The position numbers and the translations under genes are program-made. From Acanthochlamys bracteata (Eukaryota > Streptophyta > Magnoliopsida > Pandanales > Velloziaceae), in the NCBI GenBank assembly GCA_019914995.1, contig CM034139.1, positions 1,183,001 to 1,247,000 on the forward strand: a stretch of DNA of 64,000 nucleotides. Direction: 5' to 3'. Position 1 is the first letter of the stretch; every line of letters starts with the position of its first letter. Below are positions 34,284 to 46,500 of this stretch, piece by piece. The notes under the pieces are model-generated. The model was not told the DNA's origin. It did no database searches and was given only the letters and a program-made list of their open reading frames with translations.

Positions 34284-37200
34284 TATAATACCCCCACACT
34301 TAAAAATACCCTCGAGCAACAAAACATATTAATGCTCATGTAGCAAGGTAGGATTTCGTAACACTAATATCTTCAGAACTGTCATTGAATGCATAACTCA
34401 TGAAAATTTTCCAAAGCACAAGCAATTATATTTTTTCGATCATACACACAAATGTTCACATGAAAGAAGGCAAGAAAGCTAAACTCATGAATATAAGTAC
34501 TTAGATGTTCAATAAGTTCAAATGCTTATTTGATCTCTTCGACTGTTGTAATCTCGATATTGAAGTTTAAATTGAGCAAGTCAAGCTAACCAGTCATTTG
34601 AATCCCCTATTATGTCCAAGACTTCGTCAGGCATATAAATTTTTATTATTATTACTACTATTTAAACTCATAGTCGATAGCTTTCACACTTTCGTCTAGA
34701 TAGCTCTTTTCGAACTAGACAAGTCTGACTAGTGCAATGTCTTTTATGGAGACAATAGTTGGAAATAAAGTTCTAGTATATAGTCAGTATTCAATGTAAC
34801 TTTTTAATCAAACATTACATTAGATTCAAATCTCAAAATAGCAACAAGAGCAAATCAATTCTCTAAGCCATTCATGATCACAAGTTCAAGTTAACAAATA
34901 CCACAGTCATCACTAGTTTACGTAAGAATTAATTTAAATAGCTATGGTTTTAATCTATCTCTAAGAATGAAAACTCAAGACAAAAAAATTTCATCATAAG
35001 TGGTGTACTCCAACTAACCAAACAACAACAACATAAACATTACAAATAATTCTCTACCCCAATACTTGGAACTAACATTGCACTCAATTGTATAAGAGGA
35101 AATATAAGCAAAGAAGAGAGGTTAGAAGCGTTCTTGATTTTTTTGCTTGCTCACTCAATATTCCTTATGCTTATGTCAACTTGTCATGTTTAAGCTCTTT
35201 ACTTATAGTTTATAACTTGACTTCTTTTCCTCTCTGCTTGTTTAAGGAGGATGGCAGTCTTGTTGTTGCCAAAACCGGCAAAATATGGTTTCAATCGTTG
35301 CCCACTAATTTTGAATATACCTTTCTTCTCAACAGTAACCTCGATTGCTCTATAAGGAAAACCTCTTACTACAGTGAACGACCCGAGCATCTTGATTTAA
35401 GCGCTCTAGAAAATAGACGTAATAGTGAGTTGTATAGTAGAACTTGCTCTCTAGAGTTTAACTCCTTTCTTAATGTGTTCTTTTCATGCCATGCCTTGGT
35501 TTTTTCCTTATAAATTTTAGCATTTTCATAAGCTTCATGTTGAAATCATTTTCATTTAGCTGCAATAATCTTTTATCTCCTACTGCTTGCACGTCGAAAT
35601 TCAACTTCTTAACTGCCCAATATGCTCGATGCTCCAGTTCCACAGGTAGATGGCAAGCTTTTCCAAACACTAGGCGATATGGGGACATTCCAATTGGAGT
35701 TTTGAATGTTGTGCGACAAGCCCATAATGCATCGTCTAATTTCTTTGACCAATCTTTCCTCAAAGTCTCCACTGTTTTCTCAAGTATGACCTTCAATTCT
35801 CGGTTTGAAACTTCAAGTTGGCCGCTGGTTTGAGGATGATATGCAGTGGCTACTCGATGTATGACACGATATTTCCTTAGTAAATATTCTAGTTGACAAT
35901 TTAAAAGTGCGTACCTTGATCACTAATGATTGCTCTTGAAGTGCCCTACCTAGTAAAACTGTATTTTCGTAGGAAGTTCACAACAACCTTATTGTCATTT
36001 GTAGGTAATGCCACAACCTCCACCCACTTGGAGACATAGTCAACAACGACTAAGATGTATTTATTGAAAAATGATGAAGGAAATGGTCCCGTGAAGTCTA
36101 TTTCCCATACATCAAATAATTCAACCTCATGAATATTATTCAGTGGCATCTCATTCTTTTTTGAAATATTTTCCGTTTTTTGGCATTGATCACAAGTAGC
36201 AACAATGTATTTGCGCCTCGAAATAATGAAGGCCAGTAAATACCGACTTTTCCCATTGTTACAAGTCCCTTAGTTGTTGTTATCAGTCGTTTCCCTCCGC
36301 AGGTCGGGTAACTCTCTTGTTGTTGTTGATCGGTCGTTTCCCTCCTCAGGTCGATTCATTCCCTTACTGGGTCTTATCGGTCCTTTCACTCCTTCCTGAA
36401 GTCAGTCGTTTCACTCCCTTATTTGTAGTATCTTTGCCGCCATTTTTGTTCCAGCAAAGTGACCTCCATATCCAAATGAATGACAATGCTGCAGGATGCT
36501 TTTCATCTCCTCTTCTGGTACACATTTTCTTATGGTCTGATCTGAACAATGTTTGTATAGGATTGGGTCTTCCCATATGTAGTGCTTAACATCAGCGAAA
36601 TAAATTTTCTTTTGTTGGTAAAATAGATCTGGAGGAATTATGCTGCTGGCCAAGTAATTCACGAAATCTGCATACCATGGAGCATCAGTACTTCGAAGAG
36701 AAAATAATTGTTCATCAGGAAATGCTTCATTAATGGAAATGGTAGCCTCTCCACCTTGTTCTTCTTCTTATATCCGAGATAAGTGATTCGTCACTTGATT
36801 TCTAAATCAAATTCTTGCAGCAGAAGTACCCATCGAATGAGCCTTGGTTTAGCATCTTTCTTTGTTAGCAAATACTTGAGAGCTGAGTGGTCAGTGTACA
36901 CTATCACTTTGGAGCAAACCAAATATGATCGAAATTTTTCAAAAATGACACAACAGCTAGAAGCTCCTTCTCTATAGTTGCATTATTTATTTGGGTATAT
37001 ATCAAGGTTCGGCTTGCACAATAGATGACATGAAATACTTTGTTCTTTCGCTGCCCCAAGACTGCTGCAACAGCATAGTCACTAGTAATGCACATGATTT
37101 CAAAAGGCAAATTCCAAACCGGTGCTACAATGGTAGGGACTAAAACTAACTTCTGTTTTAGAGTATTAAGAGCTTGGAAGCACTCTTCAGAAAATTTAAG

Positions 37201-39950
37201 TGGTATATCCTTGAGTAGGAGGTTGCATAGGGGCTTTGTTATCTTTGAAAAAACTTTGATAAATCGGTGATAGAAACCGGCATGCCCAAGAAAGCTTCTC
37301 TATGCCCTCAATGAAGTGGTGGCGGTAACTTGCAATGACTTCTACCTTTGTGAAATCAATTTCTATTCCCTTGGTTGAAATGCGATATCCTAGAACAATA
37401 CCTTTAAGCACCATAAAGTGTCATTTCTCCTATTTCATGATTAAACTAGTTTTCTCACATCGTTGCAAAACTAAAGCCAAATATTTAGACAATCATCAAA
37501 AGAAGATCCAAACAATCATCCATGAAAATCTTAATGAACCTTTCCACCGTATCAGAAAAAATTACCATCATACATTTTTGGAAAGTGGCCGGTGCATTGC
37601 ATAGGCCAAGAGGCATCCTTCGAAACGCAAAGGTTCCATACGGACATGTAAATGTGGTCTTTTCTTGATCTTCCAGTGCTATTGGAATTTGATTATAACC
37701 TGAATACCCATCCAAGGAACAATAATGTGAATGGCTAGTAAGTCTCCCTAACATTTGATCAATAAATGGTAATGGAAAGTGATTTTTCCGAGTTGCATCA
37801 TTCAGCTTGCGATAATCAATGCATACCCGTCATCTTGTGACAATTCTTGTCGGAATAAGCTCATTGTTATCGTTCTTTACTACTGTTATTCCTCCTTTTT
37901 TTGGTACTACTTGCACAGAACTCACCCATCAGCTATCGGAGATTGAATAAATGATTCCTGCATCAAGTAATTTCAGAACTTCTGCTTTCACCAATTCCTG
38001 CATGTTTGGATTCAAATGTCTTTGATTTTCAACTAAAGGCTTGTAATTTTCTTCCATCAAGATCTTATGGATGTAAACTGAAGGTCTTAAGCCTTTGACA
38101 TCAGCAATGGACAATCTCAACGCAGCCTTATAATCTCTCAAAATCCGAAGCAACTTTTTCTCCTCCAAGTCACTCAATAAAGCCTAAATAATAACAGAAA
38201 GTGATGAATTGTCTCTCATGTATGCATATAGTAGATATGAAGACAAGGGCTTAAGGTGAAGTACTAGAGGCGTTTCAATGGATGGAGTTGTCCTACGAGA
38301 GCTTTCCCCAAGGTCCTCAAATTGCAGTCGTCCTCTAATAGACGGTGAAGCTTGCAAGTAATGAGCATATAACTCAATCTCTTTGCTTTCGACCTTAGAA
38401 GATTCACCATGGATAATGCAAGCTGCTAAGGGTCAATTAGATGGTCTACCTTGACTGCATCAGCCACCATTCTGTCAATTATATCAATTCGCGAACAATC
38501 GTCACTGTTGGATGGACACTTCATAGCTTCAAATACATTGAAGGTGACTTGCTCATCTTATACTCACAAAATTAGCTTCCCTTGCTGCACATCAATCAAA
38601 GTTCTTCCAGTGGCTAAGAATGGTCGACCAAGAGTAATTAGTGTGTCTTTATCTTCTTCCATATCTAGTATAATAAAATCAGCAGGGACTATGACCTTAT
38701 CCACTTTCACCAACACATACTCAAGAATTCCTCTTGGATGCTTAATATATCGATCTGCTAGTTAAAGAGAAACTGTGGTTGCCTTTACTTCTCCCAATCC
38801 TAATTTCTTGTAAATAGAAAGTGGCATTAAATTAATGCTTGCACCTAAATCATAAAAAGCTTTTTCAAAATGAGAGTTTCCAATAGTGCAAGATATAGTA
38901 AAACTCACTGGACTTTTAACTTTGGTGGAAATATAGTTTGCAAGATAGCACTACACTTCTCGGTTAGCGTCACCGTTTCATAGTCCTCTAGTTTTCGTTT
39001 GTTGGACAAAATATCCTTCATGAACTTTACATACCTTGGCATTTGCTCCAGTGCATCTACAAAGGAATGTTAATATGTAACTTTAAACACTTCAAGAAAT
39101 TTAGAGAATTGCTTATCTAATTTGTTCTTTCGAGGGCATTGAGGGAATGGAATCAGTGTCGCATAAGACTTGGTTGGTGCTGTTTTGTTTTCAACCTCTG
39201 AGCTTTCTTTTTTAGGTGATTCGGTGGCATTCTCCAGTGTTTGCTTTCTGTTCTGTTATATTCTAGCAGGTGAATTAGATGAAAACATTTCAAATTGCTC
39301 TCTTAACTCATTGCTGTTCATATTCAAGTTCAGTTTGCTGTTCACTATTGGCATTTAGAGAACCTTCCCACTTTGAAGTGCAATTGCATTCACTTTCTCC
39401 TTAGGATTTACCTTAGTGTTGCTTGGCAAAGAACATTGTGGTCTTCTAGATAACAAGCTTACCATTTAACCCAATGGAACCTCAAGGTTTCGGATAGAGG
39501 TAGCTTGAATTTACAAGGTGAATTCTATTTTGTCCATGAATTGCGCAAGGGCATCTTCAAAGACATTTGTTCAACCATATTCTGATTACTTCAAAAGAAT
39601 TTTGGATATTCTTGCCATCCTGAATTGTATATATATTAGAGTATTAGTTATTTTATTGCCAGTTGTACTTAGAGGCAAATTGAACTTCTTTTACAGAGTA
39701 TGGTGAGAATGGATTTCCAAATTAGTAATCAACACTAGCATAGTTCCACTATAGAATTCACACACTCGACTTGGAGTTTGAATAGCATCACATAGACTTC
39801 TTAATTGCCTAGACAAAATTGCCATTTGCGTATTCCAAGCAGAGATGGCATCCATTGCATGCACTAGATAGTGAACCTGAATGAAAGAAAACAAATAAAA
39901 GTTCAAAGTAAAAGTAGAATTGATCAAAGTCAATTTTAATAAAATTTAAA

Positions 39951-39971
39951 CAATCCCAAGTAACGGCGCCA
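39951..39971 (-). other. Primer-binding site of the Athila element
   Basis: On the minus strand TGGCGCCGTTACTTGGGATT follows a few bases after the LTR. It fits the 3' end of plant tRNA-Asp (primer site TGGCGCCGTTGCCGGGG) with a few changes. Confidence 0.75.
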
Positions 39972-39977
39972 AAAACT

Positions 39978-40787
39978 TGTTGATATCGCAAGTGTACGAG
40001 TTGCACAAGTAATACAATGATGAGAAAATAGCTAATCTTTGAATTATTTAAACGATTGATCTAAAAAGAGTGAATGCTAAAACTAAAAAAATCGAAACAA
40101 GCTAAAACTAACACTTGTAAGATTTCAATGACTTAAACGCTAGGCCATTTGATTTTACCGCAACCAATCCAATTGAATTCCGTAATCATGCTATTGAAGA
40201 TTATAATCTTTATTGACAGTTGAAAAACCTTAATTTCTTTGATATACTTTCTCAAGCTATATCCAAAAATACTTTCATGCAATAACTAACTATATCTCTA
40301 TGTGAATTAACATACAAGAAAGCTCATTAAGATCCGTGGCATTCTAAATTAACTGCATGAACCATAAGAGTACATCTCTTACTCTCATGCAATTCAGCGC
40401 ATTCATTATAAAGACTAATCCATACATCAAATTTCTGTCTAAATATAAACCTCAAATGGATTGAATATTGGCCAAATGTTTTGTGAACCCTTCAAGTGCA
40501 ATCATTTCAGAAACTGTGCACATGATTCGGATCTGCACTGTATCTCAAATTCTTCTGTGAATATCTACCAAATAATTATCCAAAAAATTTTAAAATAATT
40601 CTTAGACCAACTTGAATGTCTTGGATTTCAAGCCCATTTCAATTTTTCATGAAAAATGCTCAAATGGTACAGAATTACTGAAAATAAAAAAATAAAGAAA
40701 TAAGGTTCTTTTTTGTTCGTTTTTTATATAAAATAAAGCATATATGACGCAAAGTGCATAATATTATATATATATTTAAACACATCA
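39978..40787 (-). repeat. Athila element, right-hand (5') LTR
   Basis: Shorter partner of the LTR at 32888, collinear with it at both ends. The 3'-most bases TTTAAACACATCA border the Copia protease part at 40788. Confidence 0.85.
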
Positions 40788-43440
40788 CAGTGGTTGCTGT
40801 CTGTGAGAAGCTCAAACTCCTAAATGTCTATATCTTAGATTCAGGAGCATCTTGGCATATGACTTGCAGAAGGGATTTTTTTCATCACTATTAAGCTATT
40901 TCTTGAGGTGCCGTGCGGATGGAAAATGAACAAGACCTTCAAGTTGCTAGAGTTAGTTCTACCAAGTTTAGGGCAAATTATGGAAGGGTACTCATCATTA
41001 GTAAGGTACCTCATGTGATTATCTTATAAAAAATTTGATGTCTTTAGCATAATTGGATGACTTGGACTATAAGACTCAATGTGGAGGCGGGATCATGAAA
41101 ATTATTAAGGACGGGCAGAAGATTTTGAAGGCTGAAAAGATCGATTTGAATCTATATAATGTGTGGAGGGTGACACTGGTGCTGAGAGATGCTTGTGTTG
41201 CATTGGGCAACATTGAAGATATCACGTGAGTGTGGCACCTAAAACTTGGGCACATTGAGGAATATGGTTTGAAGATCCTCAGTGATGAAAGCTCATAATA
41301 GGGATGCCCGAGGTAAAGTTGTCGTTTTGCGAGAAATGTGTCACCAGTATGCAGCACAGGACAAAGTTTGGGAGATCAGTTTTCATAAGCAAAGACAATC
41401 TCGACTTGGTTCACTTAGACGCGTAGGAGCCACTGCAGCTATCTCATAGTGGTGCTAAATATGTTGTGTGATTTATTGATAATTTTTCTAGGAGAAGTTG
41501 GGTGTTTCCAATATAAAGGAAATCGAAGGTCTTCGAGGTGTTCAAATTCTTCAAAGTCTAGGTGGAACTTGATTCCAGCAGTAGTATCAAGTGTCTAAGA
41601 TCGGATAACAGCGGAGAATATTACAATGTAGAGTTCATTACTTTTTTGGCACAAGAAGGGATCAAAATGCAGCCCACGTTGGCTTACACACCTTAACAGA
41701 ATGGAGCAGTGAAACAATTTAATCGAACACTAGCTGAGCAGGTATATGCTATGCTACAAGGAGCTAGTCTACAACATAATTTTTGAACAGCAGCAATCAA
41801 AACTACTTGCTATGTGTTGAATCGTATTCCTTTCACTGCCATTAATTTGAAAATTCAAGAGAATTGTGTATTAGTGCCACTGTTGATTATTTTCGTCTGT
41901 ATATTTTTAGTTGTCTGATATATGTGATGTATAATGCTCATGAAAGAACCAAGTTGGAGACGAAGTCCAAGAGGTATGCTAAAGATGTCTTCGAGTATCA
42001 CTTATGGGATCCCACTTCTCATAAGATTATCTTCAGTAGGACTATCATCTTTGCGGAGGACCAATTGTAAACAGTGACTAAAGGTGATGATGTAAGAAAG
42101 AAGAAGGCATCACTCCCAGCGATGACCACATCGGTACTAGATAAGAATGATAGAAAAAACGATTCTAATCTAGACCCTGTTCTACCGAATGAGCACATAG
42201 AAGAGGATGGAGTTCCGTAGGTGTTCAACGCGCAATAGAAAGACTCCTGAGAGGTATAAGGATTATTTTATGGAGTCATATCAATCTGTATATTGCTTAT
42301 TCACAGAGAAAGGAGAGCCATCTTCTCAAGAAAGTGCTGGAGAGTTCAGATCCATCTCTATGAATGGAACCTATGTACGAGGAGTTTGAGAAGCTTCATA
42401 AGAATAGGACATTAGAGTTGGTCCCTTTGCCCAAGGTCGTAAGGCTATTTGGAACAAATGGGTCTACAAGATCAAGTGATACAGTAATGATCAATTAGAA
42501 CGGTATCGTGCTCGGCTGGTAGTGAAAGGCTACGCTCAAAAGATAGGGATCGACTTTGATAAAATCTTCTCTCTAGTAGTACATTTGATAACTATTCGTG
42601 TGGTTTTAGCGCTATGTGCATCATTAGATCTCCATCTTGAATAGCTCGATGTGAAGATGGCGTTCTTGCACGGGGAGTTTGAAGAGAAGATATATATATA
42701 GTTCAGCTAGAAGGCTTTGCCGTGAAAGATAGGAAAGATTTGAAGGGGTGAGTTTGTTATCTTGCTGCTGTATGTGGATGATATACTTGTGGTAGGTCCA
42801 AGTATGGATAGCATCCAATAATTTAAAATTCAACTGGATAGTGAATTCCATACCAAGGATTTGGGGATTGCAAACATAATCCTCGAGATGCAGTTATGGC
42901 GAGATAGAGGCAATATAGAGATTCGTCTGTGTCAAACTAGTTATCTGAGAGAAGTGTTGGAATAGTTCAATATGTATGATGGTAAGCCGATATCTACCTC
43001 ATTATCTATTAGTATCTTATTTGTTATCCCCTAGCCATGAGCATGAGAGCATATGGACGTTTTGGGCACTATATGCATCAAAAGTGTGAAGCCTAATTTA
43101 TATCATTGATTTGCACTCGATCTGACATTGCATACGCAGTAGGAGTGGTAAGTAGGTTCATGGCATCAGGTAGTGTTGTCAGTGGTAGCTCTCTCTACAA
43201 TGGAAAGCTAAGTATATGGCAGCAACACATGCATGCAAGGAAGGGGTCTGTCTGGATGAAGAGATTGTTGGAGGAACTTAGGCAAAAGTAAGAGACTCTA
43301 TCTCTGTTTTATGATAGATTAAGTGCTTTGCATTTTGCAAGATATGCAGCACTTCAATCTAGAACAAAACATATAAATGTCCTGTATCATTATGTACGGG
43401 ATTTAGTGGGAGCACTGATATGCTAAAGATTTCTCCCAAA
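40788..43440 (+). mobile_element. Copia element, right part (protease to RNase H)
   Basis: In order on the plus strand: protease YILDSGASWHMTCRRDF (about 40846), the integrase region with the SDNG-like core and the TPQQNG-like block (about 41600-41710), reverse transcriptase with NKWVYKIK-like and YVDDILVV-like motifs (about 42450-42800), and RNase H ending near 43440. It is the second half of the Copia element whose gag end lies at 32690-32887. It has many breaks and no 3' LTR was found. It must be older than the Athila element inside it. Confidence 0.85.
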
Positions 43441-43598
43441 AGAATCCCTGCTGATACCGTAACTAATACGGTAACTCTTGACAAGTTTTTATTTTTTAGA
43501 TCTCTGTACAGAATCAAAATGGAGCACAGTATTGGATGTGACAGTAATCACAAGGAAGTCGAAAGGAAATCACTTTAAGATAGCAAAAGAATCACTTC
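43441..43598. other. Junction between Copia remnant and inverted array
   Basis: The first half still reads like the RNase H tail of the Copia element. The remainder is unassigned. Similarity to the peptide-array spacer starts at about 43599. Confidence 0.4.
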
Positions 43599-46500
43599 AA
43601 AATCTATTAATTTTGTTTTTTGTTTTAATAAGGTAAACTAGAAGGATAAAAGTTTTGACTTACAGGCGCTTTGTTAGTTGGGAATGGGTATATACTATTT
43701 TTGATTGGTAGAAAGCAAACATAGCAAAATTATTGGTTTGCCATGAGGTGTCACTTAAACATACCTTAATCAAAGTTTCAGCATCATTCTTTAAGTCTAG
43801 CGACATCAAAAAATTCCGAAATTAATTTTAGATAATGTAACTACTTCATAATGTTCTAATTAAGCTCGTTAAGATTGTGGGAGGAATGATGTAAATCCGT
43901 TATACCAAATTCGTGATTAGTTAGTGGCACCTTCTGAAATTTTACTTTATAAGCTTTAGTTGTTAAGAAAATTAGTTTTTCAATAAATATCATGCAAAGG
44001 TTAATGATAATGTTCAGGAACATTTGAGATTCTAAAATTCATACCATATTTTGTCAATATTGCGATTGCAAACAAACGCTTTTAACAATAACAAATACGC
44101 ATTAATAAGTTTAACATTATAAACTTAAAAAGACATTAACTAGTGAGCAAACATATTCACTCACAACTAAGTTAATAGAGGAAGGTTGCACAAAATATTT
44201 AAAGAATTGTTTATGTTCATCAAAAAACCCAACTGTTGGCCTTGCTAAAAATATAGGTAAAATCGAGCTTAACAACGACAACCTATTTTAGTTATTTGGA
44301 CAAGTTTGGTAAATTTTTTAGAAGTTATGATAAAAAGCTCTAGAGATGTTACCACTGTGGTAATAGAACAAAAAGCAAAAAGTTTGTTTCGCAACCAATT
44401 TCGATAACTATCACGATTCTAAAACATCAGTGTATTTTGATTGAATATATTATTTCGGGAACTGAGTATTTACTAAATAGTGGGTATCCCATTAAGTATT
44501 ATCGTACTTGACTTTATGTATTATAAAAAATTGTTGGTGCAATTGAACATTGCAATTTTTGCATGTTGTCTATTTTGTTAGTGTTTCGTAATGCTTAAAT
44601 TTTGTTTTACAATAATAAATATAACTGCAAAAAAAAAGTATAAACTTGAATTAATTTTTAAAAGAGTAACATCACAAAGTAGCTCGAATTCGTTATTGTA
44701 GGATCGGATCCCCACACAAAAACGGTTCTCACTACCAATGTCGACCCATTATAAGATAGATCGATGAGTTAGTTCTTTAATACTTTAAAGTTACCAAAGT
44801 CTAGTTAATAACCCATTTGTGTTTAATTACATTAATTTTGGATTCAAAAGTCTATTAACTCCACAAATTTTAAATTATGATAACTTTCTTATATTCATAC
44901 GCTTCCTTACGTGTCTTGTATTTGTTGCTACTCTTAATTTAAAATATTTTAAATAATCATAATTGTGATTCAGAATACATTTAACTCTACCAATCTTATA
45001 AGTTAACATAAGTTTTTTATTTCCATATTTTTTCGTATGTGTTTTGGCTTTATTCCTCTTCTGACAATATTTTGAAATTCCTTAAATTTGGTTTCTAAAG
45101 ATTACTACCTCCCAAGATTTTGTAAGTCACCACAATTTTTTATGTTCATACATTTCTGCATGTTTTTCGGATCTATTGTTATTATTAATAACATTGAGCA
45201 AATTTTACCCATAGAGATTAAAAGTTTATGAAGGTTTTAGTATTGATTTTCTATTTACTAGATCCAAACATTAATGTCTTAGTAGTGCAGCAGGTAAAAA
45301 TCTATTGATTTTGTTTATTTTTAATAAGGAAAACTAAATGGCTAAAAGTTTTGATTTACAGGTGCCCTGTTAGTTGGGAATGGATATATATTATTTTTTA
45401 TTGGCAGAATGATAAATACCAAATTATTAGTATGCCATGAGGTGGCACCGAAGCATAGCCTAATCAAAGTTTCACCATCTTGCTTTAAGTCTTGCGACAT
45501 CAAAACAATTCCGAAATTAATCTTAAATAAGGTAACTACTCAAAATTTTCTGATAAACTAGCTAAGATTGTGGGAGGAATAATGTAAAACCGTTAGATCA
45601 AATTCGTGATTAGTTAAAGAAATGCAAAAAATTTTACTTGCTAAACTAGTTAATCTTCAAATTCATCAAGCATTTCACACAATTCACAAGCCAGCATTGC
45701 TATTGGATAACGGAGTTAAAGTTAGTAGCACCTAATGAAAATTTACTTCATAAGGTTTTTAGTTGTTAAGAAAAAATAGATTTTCAATATATTTCGTGCA
45801 TTGTAGATTAGCATTTTCGTTAAGAAAGGCCTAAAAACTATATTCTCTCAAAAAAAATTGTTTAACAAACAGAAAAAATTCAAAGTTTTAATGATAATGT
45901 TTATGAACATTTGTGATTCTAAAATTTGTACCATATTGTGTCAATATTGCGATTGCAAACAAAAGCTATTAACAATAAGAACACATACGCTCTAATCAGT
46001 TTAACATTATAACCATAAAAATATGCTAACTATTGAGCAAATATTATTCATAAACATTTTTTTTTTTGGCATGAATAAACCTTGTTGGTGTCGTCGCTAA
46101 AAATATAAGTAAAATCAAGCTTAACAACGAGAACCTATTTTAGTTATTTGGTCAACTTTTTGCAAAATTCTAAAAAGTTGGAATGATAAAAGACTCTACA
46201 GATGTTACCATTGTTGTAATAGAACGAAAAGCAAAAAGTTAGTTTTCCAACCAATTTCGGCAATTATCACGATTCTGAAACTTTGGTATATTTTGATTGG
46301 ATATATTATTTTGGAAACTGAATATTTCTTAAATTGTGAGTAACCCATCAAATATGTCTGTTTATATGAAACTTGACTTTTATGTATTATAAAAAAACTG
46401 TTGCTGTGGTTGAACGTTGACTTTTTTTATGTTGTCTATTTCGTTAGCGTTTCATAATGCTTAAAGTTAGTTTTACATGAATAAATATAATTGTGAAAAA

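Larger units (their letters stand above)
32888..40787 (-). mobile_element. Athila-type Ty3/Gypsy retrotransposon inserted in the Copia element
   Basis: The element runs on the minus strand. Parts in plus coordinates: 3' LTR 32888-34283, PPT just after it (CCCCCACACTT, about 34290-34301), pol region about 35470-38200 (integrase, RNase H, reverse transcriptase), gag/protease region about 38200-39950, primer-binding site 39951-39971 and 5' LTR 39978-40787. Typical motifs include [49 protein letters not shown] and FAFRRMPLGLCNAPATFQ. The PBS fits tRNA-Asp, as in Athila. The two LTRs differ in length and at many bases, so the insertion is old. It is broken in many places (well over five). Flanks TGTGG and AGTGG may be a decayed target-site duplication. 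Confidence 0.9.

Noticed and set aside
36317-36589. Plus-strand frame opposite the Athila integrase
   Set aside because: Antisense shadow of the Gypsy pol region.
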